Below are positions 52,634 through 61,579 of a DNA stretch of 64,000 nucleotides, in pieces. Origin of the DNA: Myxococcales bacterium (GTDB lineage Bacteria; Myxococcota_A; Polyangia; GCA-2747355); NCBI GenBank assembly GCA_020431405.1, contig JAGQIK010000496.1:1-64000 (forward strand), given 5' to 3'. The position numbers were made by a program, and so were the translations under genes. The notes under the pieces are model-generated. The model was not told where the DNA came from, did no database searches, and saw nothing but the letters and a program-made list of their open reading frames with translations. The number at the start of each line of letters is the position of its first letter. Position 1 is the stretch's first letter.

Positions 52634-55048
52634 ATGTTATTTCCAGAAGCTCGCTTTTCCATTCTCCACATATCCGACACCCATTTACCGCCGAAGGCGG
52701 CCACCAACGAAGGGATTGATCACAAGGCTTGGCAGGCTCTCTGGAACAGGCGCGTCGATGAGAAACCTCTCGGCGAGGCCATCGACCTACTGGTGCATAC
52801 CGGTGACGTAGCCCTAGCCTCTCCGGACCGTCGCCTTTACCGAGCTCTCAGAGATGATCTTGATCGCCGCCTGACAGCCGATCGATGGATGGCCATTCCG
52901 GGCAACCATGACCGCAGGACTTGGGGGAATCTATTCTACAACGTACACGCATTTGACTCGCTGCGAGACTCGTGGAATCGAGCACGCTGGGCGGCGAATT
53001 GGCCTTGTGTGATCGTGCCTTTGGACTCCAACCCCGACAAGAAGCGCACCCTTCGCGGTGGGCTCGCGCTCGCGCGCGGCGTGATGGGCACCGAGACCAG
53101 TCGGCTCTGTAGCGAGTTGGCGAGTGTGCAGGGTCGCATGCGCGAGCACTATAGCGATCTGCTATCGCGTCGTACGTCCGAAGAGGTGTACCAGATCGCA
53201 CGACGGTTTCTATGTGCGTTCAATGCGGCGCACTTTGAAGAGATCCTCAAGGGAGAGCCAGGCGCGGGACAACAGAGCGTCAGCAAGGTACTGGTTGGGA
53301 TCTTGGCCCGATATGCCTTCGCGCGTGCTGCCAAGATCGTGCTGGTACATCACCATCCCATCGGCGTCCCCGACACGGAAAACGCTGGTGTCACCAGTCA
53401 GGATGCGTACTTGCTGATGACGGATGCCGGGGAGTTTCTGAGGTGTCTTAGACACGAAGGCGTCAATCTCGTACTGCACGGTCACAAGCACAGGCCACAT
53501 CGGATCGCGTTGACACTGCCGGGCGTCGATGCCGAAGCGGTGGGGGTCGTTGGCGCGGGGAGTATCACGCGCGGCAATGGGCACAACCAGGCCACCGGAA
53601 ACCTGATCCGGGTAGGTGCTGACGGGGGGATCGACGTCGATCTGTTCCATCTGGGCAGAAGCGAGCTCAATGCTACGGCGTCGCTCGCGCTGCGTCGCTG
53701 GACCCATGTTCGGCAGGCAATCCGCCGTGTCGCTGGCGCCGAGGTTTCGACGAACGCGCGGTCCGTAGCCGTGGACGTTCTCATCTTCCCCGAGACAGGA
53801 GACTGCGTCGTCACGAGAGAGTATCTGGGTGTGCAGTGTCCGAGAGACAAGCTCCCGTTGCAGTTGCCGATTGCTGCCCGATCACAGCAGATTACGTCGC
53901 TCGAGTACGACGTGGAGCTCGAACACCCGAGCCCCGGTCAGGCGACCCGCCACGACCTGACCGAAGTGGGGACCGGAAACGACCCCGGAATGCGGATTGC
54001 AATGCTGGAGCTCGACGCGACATCGCCATCGGCATCTGCCAATAGGCGAAGTGAGGGGCCTAGCTTTCGCGTGGCAACGCAGGTCGTGGCACTTTCGTCA
54101 TTTGCCGTCAACGGCTGGCAAGCGCGACATCTATTTGGCAGCGACAAGGCGGCGCTGCGAGAGAGCTATCGGTTTACCTCGAGTCTTCCGATTCAGGAGC
54201 AGCTGACCTTGACGGTGCGGCTCAGGGCGTCGGAACGTTCGCCTCTGCGATTCAGCGACCCTTTTACAGTCTTCGAGCGGCCAGATGCGAGACCGGAACG
54301 AAGCGAAGGGGACGAAGTGCGCCTCCATCAGTCGTTTGATCGAACGCAGGTTCGGGCTGCCGTGATGGAGCCGATTTGGGGGTATCGGTACGGCTTGCAA
54401 TGGACATGGAGCAGAAGGGTAGCTGGCGCGTACCAAGCGGTGGGAGAAGACGGTGCGGAGATCGCCGCGACGGGACCGCTGGCTGACGAGACCACCCGAG
54501 AACGCCTGCAACGTAGTGCGCTCGCGAGCGCCGAGCGGCATGGGGCTGTCGCCGCTGCGGCGGCCGAGGCTCTCGGCATGCTACCGACCGAGTACGATGC
54601 AACCGTCTACTCTCTGGCCGCCTCAACTGAAGGCCGCGCGCAGCTCGTGCAGCTCGCCTGTAACGCGGGGGCATCGAGGCGACCAGACCATATCGAAAGG
54701 CTGCCGTTCGGCGCCGGTGTCGCAGGTCGTGCGGCGTGGATGCGGGCCGTGACGCTTTGGCATGATGGACTCGAAAAACACACACTCGGCAGTCTTGTCG
54801 ACTGTCATCTTCGCGCACGCGACACGGTGCCGCACAAAGCCGTCATCGCCGTGCCCATTCCGAACGGGTGGCCGTGCTTCATCCTGCAAGTAGGTTCGAG
54901 CCAGCCGAGCTTTCGCGCCGCCGTAGTCCAGGCTGCATCGAACAACAACCTCGCCGACCTCGAGGAAATCGAGCCCATCTTGCAGGTGGCGGGTAAGCTA
55001 GCTAAGATCGACTGGTTAGCTCGTCTGTCGGAGGACGAAAATGGCTAA
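52634..55048 (+). CDS. Calcineurin-like metallophosphoesterase with a C-terminal GAF-like domain
   Basis: An 804-residue cytoplasmic protein. The phosphoesterase domain (1-350) has every metal motif: LHISDTHLP (DxH), VHTGDVAL, IPGNHDRR, VLVHHHPIG and LHGHKHRPH. Residues 370-560 are two beta-rich segments of unknown kind. Residues 690-760 look like a GAF domain (GVAGRAAWMRAVTLW, then HKAVIAVPIPNGWPCFILQVGS). ATG 52634 is preferred to GTG 52631 because GGAGG ends at 52629. The last codons overlap the start of a 53-residue gene. A signalling phosphodiesterase controlled by a bound small molecule is a possible reading; the substrate is unknown. Close to a nuclease-STAND operon, it may belong to a defence locus. 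Confidence 0.8.
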   Translation: MLFPEARFSILHISDTHLPPKAATNEGIDHKAWQALWNRRVDEKPLGEAIDLLVHTGDVALASPDRRLYRALRDDLDRRLTADRWMAIPGNHDRRTWGNLFYNVHAFDSLRDSWNRARWAANWPCVIVPLDSNPDKKRTLRGGLALARGVMGTETSRLCSELASVQGRMREHYSDLLSRRTSEEVYQIARRFLCAFNAAHFEEILKGEPGAGQQSVSKVLVGILARYAFARAAKIVLVHHHPIGVPDTENAGVTSQDAYLLMTDAGEFLRCLRHEGVNLVLHGHKHRPHRIALTLPGVDAEAVGVVGAGSITRGNGHNQATGNLIRVGADGGIDVDLFHLGRSELNATASLALRRWTHVRQAIRRVAGAEVSTNARSVAVDVLIFPETGDCVVTREYLGVQCPRDKLPLQLPIAARSQQITSLEYDVELEHPSPGQATRHDLTEVGTGNDPGMRIAMLELDATSPSASANRRSEGPSFRVATQVVALSSFAVNGWQARHLFGSDKAALRESYRFTSSLPIQEQLTLTVRLRASERSPLRFSDPFTVFERPDARPERSEGDEVRLHQSFDRTQVRAAVMEPIWGYRYGLQWTWSRRVAGAYQAVGEDGAEIAATGPLADETTRERLQRSALASAERHGAVAAAAAEALGMLPTEYDATVYSLAASTEGRAQLVQLACNAGASRRPDHIERLPFGAGVAGRAAWMRAVTLWHDGLEKHTLGSLVDCHLRARDTVPHKAVIAVPIPNGWPCFILQVGSSQPSFRAAVVQAASNNNLADLEEIEPILQVAGKLAKIDWLARLSEDENG

Positions 55049-55202
55049 GTCAGCCCAAAACACACACAAAGTTAAGTTCAAGCGCGCGAAGGAGCTGGCC
55101 ACGCAAGCTCCTGCAAAAAAAGGACTTTCCCAAATCAACGCCGACGAGATGTGCAATGCGCTTCGGGCATGTGTCGTCAGCGACAAGGCTGAATTGCCCT
55201 AG
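55041..55202 (+). CDS. 53-residue protein coupled to the phosphoesterase-GAF gene
   Basis: A short gene: ATG 55041 overlaps the upstream stop TAA (55046-55048) by eight bases, and a strong GGAGG (55030-55034) lies 6 bases before it. The product begins MAKSAQNTHKVKFKRAKEL and ends with an acidic C-terminal half containing two cysteines (DEMCNALRACVVSD). It is basic in its first half and has no signal peptide or membrane segment. The perfect ribosome binding site and coupling argue that it is real. It may be a regulator or partner of the phosphoesterase. Confidence 0.65.
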   Translation: MAKSAQNTHKVKFKRAKELATQAPAKKGLSQINADEMCNALRACVVSDKAELP

Positions 55203-55280
55203 CCATGTGGCTGGTGCGGCCACCGTCGAGTTCCGGTAATGATCAGTTATGTCGACTTCAGCCGGGGCGGCACGCAGGGC

Positions 55281-56108
55281 CTACGCGGCGAGATCGACGC
55301 AACGAAAGGTGCGCTTGTCCTTGGCGAGCAGTTCGAACGTGCCGTGCTGCGCGAACACATCGCCAAAGGCACCGAACGGAGACGTCCGGGCCGCCAACTC
55401 GTCGCGAGGCACAGCCTCAAGCGCCCACGCACTCGCGTGCGCGAGGCGAATGACGGCGGCGCAAAAGTCGACAAGCTGAAGTCCCGGCCAGCGCCGAGCC
55501 GGCTGGTCAAAATGGGGCGTCACGACGATCCCTGCGCGCCGGAGCGTCTTGATGCGCGCGCTTGCCCGCTTCGAGTCGCGCGGCACACCGCGGTCCTCGA
55601 CCAAAACAATGTGCCCAGGCGCCTGCTGTCGTGCAACCGCGAGCGCCACGCCACGAACGACTGACGCCACGGGAAGCTTGGCGTCGCCGGAGATGCCAAA
55701 GCGCGCCGGCGTCGCCGCCAGGGCGCGCTCGCGCACCTCGGTCTGCAGCTGCTCGCGAACGCGCCTGAAGCCTTCATCGGCCTCGTGGACGAGCTCGTAG
55801 ACGAGCAGCGCTCCGGCCCCGACCGCTTCGTGGATCACGTCGTGGATGACCGCCGCGCGCTCAAATACCGATAGCGCCTGCCAGCCGTCCCGGCCAGCGA
55901 TGATGTCCTTGGCGTGAAAGTACGGCTGCGTGGAAAGGCGGAACTGACGTTGAAGCGTGGCGGCCAGCGCATCGATGTAACGCGTGATCGCCGAATCAGC
56001 CTCATCGTCGACGATGGCCGCGACGTAGCCCAGCGCGTCACCGAGCGTTCGCGACGACTGCGCCTCGTAGAGCACGAAATCGTCCATGTAGATGTGGGCC
56101 GTCGTCAT
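55281..56108 (-). CDS. DUF3800-like protein (RNase H-fold nuclease-like)
   Basis: A 275-residue protein. AHIYMDDFVLYE at the start stands where DUF3800 proteins usually have YxDESG. PYFHAKDIIAG (62-72), IVLVEDRGVPRDSKRASARI and PGLQLVDFCAAVI match later DUF3800 acidic positions. DUF3800 proteins have a predicted RNase H-like fold and often sit in mobile or defence regions. The Glu-Ser-Gly of the first motif is changed to Asp-Phe-Val, so activity may differ. It follows the 136-residue gene by 10 bases and is the last gene of the minus-strand operon. Confidence 0.6.
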   Translation of the reverse strand: MTTAHIYMDDFVLYEAQSSRTLGDALGYVAAIVDDEADSAITRYIDALAATLQRQFRLSTQPYFHAKDIIAGRDGWQALSVFERAAVIHDVIHEAVGAGALLVYELVHEADEGFRRVREQLQTEVRERALAATPARFGISGDAKLPVASVVRGVALAVARQQAPGHIVLVEDRGVPRDSKRASARIKTLRRAGIVVTPHFDQPARRWPGLQLVDFCAAVIRLAHASAWALEAVPRDELAARTSPFGAFGDVFAQHGTFELLAKDKRTFRCVDLAA

Positions 56109-56118
56109 TGCGCTGCTG

Positions 56119-56529
56119 CTATGAAAGCGCGGTGATCATCGCGCCGACCCGGTTTAGATGCCTCATCTGGCGCTGGTAGCGGGGGTCGTTCCAGCGAGAC
56201 GGCTGTTTCACCGAGGCCAGCGCCTTCGCGTGACCGAGCTCGAGGCGGCGCCGCGCTCGAATGACGCGATGTCGCGCGGTGCGAAGCGCTCGAAGCGCTT
56301 GCCAGGGCGTGCCGGCACACCTCACGCGTGCCGCCTCGGCGAGCAGGTCGCGCACTGATCGCCGCTCGTCCCACACCGCGCCCGCGCTGATGTGAAGCGC
56401 GTCGTGCGAGGCCGAAAGGTAGACGGCGTGTTCTCCGGCGTGCTTGTCGAGCGCAGCGTTTAGGACCACGGGCAGGTGACCGATGTAGCCGACAACTGTA
56501 GCTTCGAGGGCGACTGGTAGGTAGGCCAT
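56119..56529 (-). CDS. Small uncharacterised protein of the nuclease-STAND operon
   Basis: A 136-residue protein read from ATG 56529; a TTG at 56535 is an alternative start. The first half is beta-rich (VALEATVVGYIGHLPVVL, AVYLSASHDALHISAGAV). The second half is a basic helical region (ALRALRTARHRVIRARRRLELG). It lies 81 bases after the STAND gene and 10 bases before the DUF3800-like gene. No family is recognised. A nucleic-acid-binding adaptor is possible given the basic helix, but not shown. Confidence 0.55.
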   Translation of the reverse strand: MAYLPVALEATVVGYIGHLPVVLNAALDKHAGEHAVYLSASHDALHISAGAVWDERRSVRDLLAEAARVRCAGTPWQALRALRTARHRVIRARRRLELGHAKALASVKQPSRWNDPRYQRQMRHLNRVGAMITALS

Positions 56530-56616
56530 GTTCAAAGTGTGACAGCGCCCTGGCCGCGATCAAGCGCGCCAATGACCTCAGCGCGCGTATTGCGAAGCGA
56601 TGGCTGCCTTTTTTCG

Positions 56617-59600
56617 TCAGCGTGGGTCGAGGCGTTCCTCGTCTTCCATCCGCTGGAAGTCGAGACGTTGTTGAACCAACTCGAGGGCGCTTTGAACGGC
56701 CTGTCTGATGCTGGAAGGTTCGGAGCGGGCAGACTCGGCGACGTCTTGCAGCAGCGCGATGCGTGCTGTGAACTCGCTGGGATCCTCTCCCAGTCGTCCC
56801 GACCAACTGCCGATGAAGCTGGCGGTGCTCACAAAGGCGCGCGAGACAGCATCGAAGTGCGGCGTCGACGATGCGGTGCGTAGGAGGTCCATCCATACCT
56901 GGCGCGCCACCGCGAAGGGGACGTCGACCAGGAGTCTAGCCGTCTCGACCAGCGCATCGTTCTTGCTTGTCGCCACGACCTTTCGGGCGTAGCCGATCGC
57001 TGCCGCGGGCACCTGTGCAGCGAGCCACTTGCCAAGCTGAAGCCACTGCACCTCGTCGATCAGCGCCCCGTCGCGCCAGCTTCGCACGCGTTCAATCGTT
57101 GTGGCGAACTCGCCTGAGCCTTCGATCGGCGTCACCTGCGCCCCAGAGCCCAATGAGGCCTGCATGATTGACCAGACATCACCGTCCCGCCTCAATCGCT
57201 GCTCGATAATGTCGAGCCAGCGCGTCGTATCTCCCCCCAGACACCACATCAAAAGCTGCGGAAGATCCCGGTCGTCTTCGTTGTCGCAGTCGATGAAGGC
57301 GTTGATCACCGCATCGGCAAGCGAGCGCATGTCGAGCGGGGCGTGCTTGTCAATCTGATAGTGGATGTCGCTCCAGATGTGGTCTATCAATCGCGCGTCG
57401 TAGCCCGCCCGCAATGCAGCGGCGAACAGCTCCAGTCTCATCTGGGGCGCGACCTTCAAGGCGTGAAGATAGAGATCGACCAGCGACTCGCGCACGGAAA
57501 CGCTTGAATGGGACGCCAGCCGAAACAACCAATGGTGGCAGTCACCGCCTTCGGGGTGGTCCGGAGCCACCACGAGAAGACGCAAGAGCCACATGGCTTC
57601 GTCTACGCTCAGAGACTCTGGCTCGCTAAACGTCTCGACCGCTACTTCGAACGCCCTCGGGTGCGTGTGACTCCAGACAGCTTCTAGCGACGCGACGAAC
57701 TGCGCCGGCACAAGCTGTCGAGCCTCGCCGACGACAAGATCCGTCAGGTAGTCAGTATGCCTCTCCGCGACGGCCCACAGCCATGGTGGGACCTGACCAC
57801 TTCCGTCGTAACCCGCGCTGACCAGACACTTGAGCAACTCGACAAGGCCGACAGCACCGCGATAGTCATCGTCAATGTCGTCAACCAGCGGGCGAAACTG
57901 CTCCACCAATTGTTCGTGCTGCCTCGGCTGGTGGCGCTTGCGGTGCACCCACCACGACCACCGCTTTTCGTTCGGCGCTTCTGCTCGCAAAAGGGAGAAG
58001 TTCTCGAAGCCGTCCCAGGGGCGGATCGTCCATCGAAGCACGCGCAATTGGACAGAAGGCTCGAAGCGGCCAAGCGCCTCCTCGGCCAGATCGGCCTCGG
58101 GCCGAAGTCTCAGCCAACTGGTCATCAGGGTTGTTTCGAGCGCGTGAAGTACCGCCAGGCTCGACTCGGTCTGTAGCCGCCGACCGAGTTGCTCGAAGAT
58201 GGCCCGGCGCTCCGTCGCTGACCGACTCTCGAGCGGGATCTCGGATATTTTGTATGCTGGATGGCTCTCGCCGAGCCTGTCGGCAGCGCCGATGGCTGCC
58301 AGGCGCACCGCCTCGCTTGCGTGCTCGACGCCCCTCTCGAGAAGCGCCATAGCGTGCTCGCGAAGCGTCGACATGGCCTGTGACTCGGGCAGTGCCCGTG
58401 CGCCATGCGTCACGGTGGCGGCGTCGGATTCAGTAAAGGACCATGTCGTGCGAAGCACCGTTCCGATCGCGGCGAAGATAATCGCGACTTGCTCAGGCGA
58501 CGGGGCGTCCGCAGCCAGCCACACCCCGGCTTGCTGCAATGCGGCCTCGATGGTGTCTGGCCCGACCTCAAGCGGACTGCAGAGCGATCGAGCAACCTGC
58601 CCGGGCTTGTAGTTGTCGTAGGTGCCCACGGCGACGCGCGAGGGTACGGCTGTCAGAACATCCAGGGTCCGACCCACGAGCCTCGGATGTCGGCCGACAA
58701 CAAGTAGCGCAGGTGAGATATCGTCGGTTGAAAGGTCGTCGACAAAGTCCTCTCCCTCCCACGCTCGTCGAAATAGCTCCCGCCGATCGGTTGGTCGCCG
58801 CTGCGCTGGGTCAGGTGGCGGTGCGTCAACGGTCGCTTCGATGAAGTCGAGCGTCTCATCGGGCGCGACGCGACCCGTGTAGATTGCGCAGTCGAGTCTC
58901 TGCTTTCGCTCGGGCGTGGGCTTGCGACTTTCCTCGGTGGCCCAGTTGGCCAGCAACGCCGCCAACGTTTGTCGTGCGCGTCCGCTGCCCACGGCGCTTG
59001 CGTGAGAGAGATTCGTCACGACGCGTTGTGGCACCTCGGCCAGCAGTGGCGAGACCACCTGCTTGACGAAACTACGATAGTCACCGCGAGCGAGCCGAGC
59101 GTCGAGGACGAAGTCTCCGACGAGGTCGGCAGAAAATCTCAGCTTGTGTCCGACCGCGCGTAGGCTGCCCGCTTCAACGAGAAGCTCGCATATGCCATCA
59201 AGCTGTGCTGCGTCATCGAGCCCTAGCACGCGCGAGGCAAGCATCCGCTCGGACTCATTGGTGTGAGCGAAAGGGACGAGCAGCGCGAGCACTGCGCGCA
59301 GATCCGGCGGCGCCGTGATCTCTGCGCCGCGCAGAATCGCGTCGGCATGTTGTGCCAGACGAGCCAGGACGTCTCGCTTGAGATTATCGTTCGAGGCAAA
59401 CGACAGCGGGTGCTCGTTGCTTTGAAGCGCTTGGACGGCGGCGCTCAACAGAAAGAGGTTGCCGCCGACGGCCCGCACGAGACGACGCCGATCTCGCTCG
59501 TCGAGCTTCGTGGTCTGCTGCACAAGCTCTTCCAGCCTTTCCTTGGACAAGGGAGCGAGGCCGACAAGACAGGTGCGGTGAACGCCATCTGCGGCGAGCT

Positions 59601-60513
59601 GACGTAGCAGGAGGTCTGTCGATCCGGGGCGACATCCAACGACCAGAACCAAGTCGGGCTTGGCACCGAGCACCAGACGTGCAAAGGGCCGCACGTGCTC
59701 GACGTAGTCCCGGTCGGCGTCGTCGACGACGATGAGATAGCGCCCCTCGGGTTGAAGTTCGTCTGCAACGACGTCGACGCCGGGGCGGTGCCTGCTGCAG
59801 AAGTAGACCTGCCGCGTTGGAAACAACGAATGGGCGCGGGCTGTCGCCTCGCGAAGCAGCCGCGTCTTGCCAGCTCCTGCCGCGCCGTGAAGAACAACGA
59901 CTCGCGCGTCGCCACCGACTGCATCGGCGAGCTCGCGCTCGGCCTCTTTCCGTTCGACGTACGGCAGATCGGCCAGAGGCAGCTGCTCAGCGCCATCGCG
60001 ATACTCGTGTTCGGGTTGCAGACCGGGAATGATGGGGCGCCGAAAGTACCGATACAGTATCCATCGCTTGGGCAGCAGCAACTCTTCGAGCTTCTGACGC
60101 GAAATGACGATGATCTCCCGAAGCGAGTCTGGCCTGGCAAGCGATTGTAGGTCGGCAACATAGTCTGCTTCGAGAACGGCCTGCGTCACGACGAGCAGGT
60201 AGTCGACGCCAGCAGCGGCGGCCTTTTGTACCTCACCGGGCTTCCCCGCCTTCCCCTCGAGCTCCCTCTTGAGGTGGGTTCGCGCCTTGGCGTGATCGTA
60301 CTTCGTGTACTTCGCTTGGATCATCCACGCGCCCGTCCGCCCGCCGAGAAAGCGAATGGTGCCGTCGAAACGCAGATCAAAGCCGCGATCACGACCGCTC
60401 CAGGGATCGCCGGGCTGACAGTCGGCGAAGTTCAACTCGGCCAAGAAGAACGCGTTCAGCAGGCCGTGAAACCGCTGCGCACTGTCGATATGGCTCCAGT
60501 CAAGTCGCTCCAC
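56617..60513 (-). CDS. Restriction-type nuclease fused to a STAND NTPase with helical repeats (NLR/Avs-like architecture)
   Basis: A 1298-residue protein starting at GTG 60513, one base after the upstream stop. Residues 10-165 form a PD-(D/E)xK nuclease of the Mrr/Cap4 kind: RDRGFDLRF with Asp46 and WMIQAKYTKYD with the Q-A-K at 66-68. Residues 185-365 form a P-loop NTPase: Walker A HGAAGAGKTRLL (209-220), Walker B RYLIVVDDAD (258-267), and GGNLFLLSAAV near 350. The remaining 900 residues are mostly helical repeats. Nuclease, STAND switch and C-terminal sensor is the plan of Avs and other bacterial NLR-like immune proteins, in which a viral protein triggers oligomerisation and DNA cleavage. 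The assignment is from architecture and motifs only. Confidence 0.8.
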   Translation of the reverse strand: MERLDWSHIDSAQRFHGLLNAFFLAELNFADCQPGDPWSGRDRGFDLRFDGTIRFLGGRTGAWMIQAKYTKYDHAKARTHLKRELEGKAGKPGEVQKAAAAGVDYLLVVTQAVLEADYVADLQSLARPDSLREIIVISRQKLEELLLPKRWILYRYFRRPIIPGLQPEHEYRDGAEQLPLADLPYVERKEAERELADAVGGDARVVVLHGAAGAGKTRLLREATARAHSLFPTRQVYFCSRHRPGVDVVADELQPEGRYLIVVDDADRDYVEHVRPFARLVLGAKPDLVLVVGCRPGSTDLLLRQLAADGVHRTCLVGLAPLSKERLEELVQQTTKLDERDRRRLVRAVGGNLFLLSAAVQALQSNEHPLSFASNDNLKRDVLARLAQHADAILRGAEITAPPDLRAVLALLVPFAHTNESERMLASRVLGLDDAAQLDGICELLVEAGSLRAVGHKLRFSADLVGDFVLDARLARGDYRSFVKQVVSPLLAEVPQRVVTNLSHASAVGSGRARQTLAALLANWATEESRKPTPERKQRLDCAIYTGRVAPDETLDFIEATVDAPPPDPAQRRPTDRRELFRRAWEGEDFVDDLSTDDISPALLVVGRHPRLVGRTLDVLTAVPSRVAVGTYDNYKPGQVARSLCSPLEVGPDTIEAALQQAGVWLAADAPSPEQVAIIFAAIGTVLRTTWSFTESDAATVTHGARALPESQAMSTLREHAMALLERGVEHASEAVRLAAIGAADRLGESHPAYKISEIPLESRSATERRAIFEQLGRRLQTESSLAVLHALETTLMTSWLRLRPEADLAEEALGRFEPSVQLRVLRWTIRPWDGFENFSLLRAEAPNEKRWSWWVHRKRHQPRQHEQLVEQFRPLVDDIDDDYRGAVGLVELLKCLVSAGYDGSGQVPPWLWAVAERHTDYLTDLVVGEARQLVPAQFVASLEAVWSHTHPRAFEVAVETFSEPESLSVDEAMWLLRLLVVAPDHPEGGDCHHWLFRLASHSSVSVRESLVDLYLHALKVAPQMRLELFAAALRAGYDARLIDHIWSDIHYQIDKHAPLDMRSLADAVINAFIDCDNEDDRDLPQLLMWCLGGDTTRWLDIIEQRLRRDGDVWSIMQASLGSGAQVTPIEGSGEFATTIERVRSWRDGALIDEVQWLQLGKWLAAQVPAAAIGYARKVVATSKNDALVETARLLVDVPFAVARQVWMDLLRTASSTPHFDAVSRAFVSTASFIGSWSGRLGEDPSEFTARIALLQDVAESARSEPSSIRQAVQSALELVQQRLDFQRMEDEERLDPR

Positions 60514-60514
60514 G

Positions 60515-61579
60515 TCAGTCGCTTCGCTCCGGTCGTCTCCCGAAGGTCGCCTCCACTCGTTGAAACGCCACTTGGGCCTGCAACTGCCATGCGGTGCCGT
60601 CGCGCGTCACGCTCGTGTCGCCGACCCACCGGTCGAGATGTGGTACATATTGGCGCGCATACAGCGTCACATCGTCGCGCGTGACTCGAATCACCTGATA
60701 CTGATTGGGTATCTCGGGCGGCCTTGAGACGGCCTCGACCGATGCCGCGCCCGTCGAGAGGATAGGCACACGATTAGTCATCCAGCGAATACCTCGCAGG
60801 TGAGTGTGGCCATGCAAGAGCATGTTCAACGATGCCTGAAGCCGATCTTCGAACACGCCGTAGTCGCGCAAGACATCAGGTTGCGTGGAGGGGTCGTTGG
60901 CGGAGGGCTCGGTGGACGATGATGTGAAGTGGGCGTTGTGATGAACCAATCCGAGCCGAAACCAGCCAGCATTTGCGTAGCGCGCAAGCTCATTCTCGAA
61001 CCAGTCGAGTTGGCGCTCGCCGATGTATCCGAATCGTCCCTCGCGGTGTGACTCCGCGACCGTGGAATTGAATCCAGCGACAACAAGGTTGAGCGAGTCG
61101 ATGGGGTAGAGCGACCAGTACGCTTCCTCGGAGAAACTGTATCGTTCACTTTGATAGAATCTGCGAAAGAACCGCTCGTAGTTCACGTATTTGGGATAGT
61201 AGGGGGCGGCCGGATCGCGGTTGGCACTGTCGCAGTCGCTGAAGTACAGCTCGCAGCTATCGCGATCGAGATCGTGATTCCCCGGCACGACCAGCACGCG
61301 CGACCGGGGAACCTTCAACGCGTGGCTCAATCGCTGCAGGAAGTCGCCGGCCTCTTCGAACTGATCGGTCTTTCCCGACTCTGCTAGGTCGCTGGTGAGC
61401 GCGATCACGTCCGGCGTCAGTCCCGCGACGCGAGTGAGAATCGCGACGTCACGCTGCAGCGACTGAAACAGTGTGCGCCTTTGGGCGGCGACGCCGACGC
61501 TTGACGCGCGACCGAATCGATGCCTCGGTCCAAACTGGACATCCGAAAGATGGAGTATCGTCAGCTGATCTCTGGGCAC
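60515..61579 (-). CDS. Calcineurin-like phosphoesterase with an altered first motif, partner of the nuclease-STAND gene
   Basis: About 354 residues if GTG 61579 (VPRDQLTILHLSD) is the start; the frame is open to 61666. The metal motifs are LSDVQFG, where Gln replaces the usual His of DxH, then LTSDLAESG with Ser in place of Gly, an intact VPGNHDLDRD, LVHHNAH, and an intact LHGHTHLRG. Phosphoesterases of this LSDxQFG type have been noted as components of bacterial conflict systems with NTPases, as far as I recall. It is the first gene of the operon and ends one base before the nuclease-STAND start, so the two are certainly co-translated. The cytoplasmic substrate could be a nucleotide signal or nucleic acid; unknown. 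Confidence 0.75.
   Translation of the reverse strand: MPRDQLTILHLSDVQFGPRHRFGRASSVGVAAQRRTLFQSLQRDVAILTRVAGLTPDVIALTSDLAESGKTDQFEEAGDFLQRLSHALKVPRSRVLVVPGNHDLDRDSCELYFSDCDSANRDPAAPYYPKYVNYERFFRRFYQSERYSFSEEAYWSLYPIDSLNLVVAGFNSTVAESHREGRFGYIGERQLDWFENELARYANAGWFRLGLVHHNAHFTSSSTEPSANDPSTQPDVLRDYGVFEDRLQASLNMLLHGHTHLRGIRWMTNRVPILSTGAASVEAVSRPPEIPNQYQVIRVTRDDVTLYARQYVPHLDRWVGDTSVTRDGTAWQLQAQVAFQRVEATFGRRPERSD

Noticed and set aside
52634-61579. The two calcineurin-like phosphoesterases as a recent duplication
   Set aside because: Their motifs (DTH against DVQ), lengths and extra domains differ and there is no DNA-level similarity that I can see.
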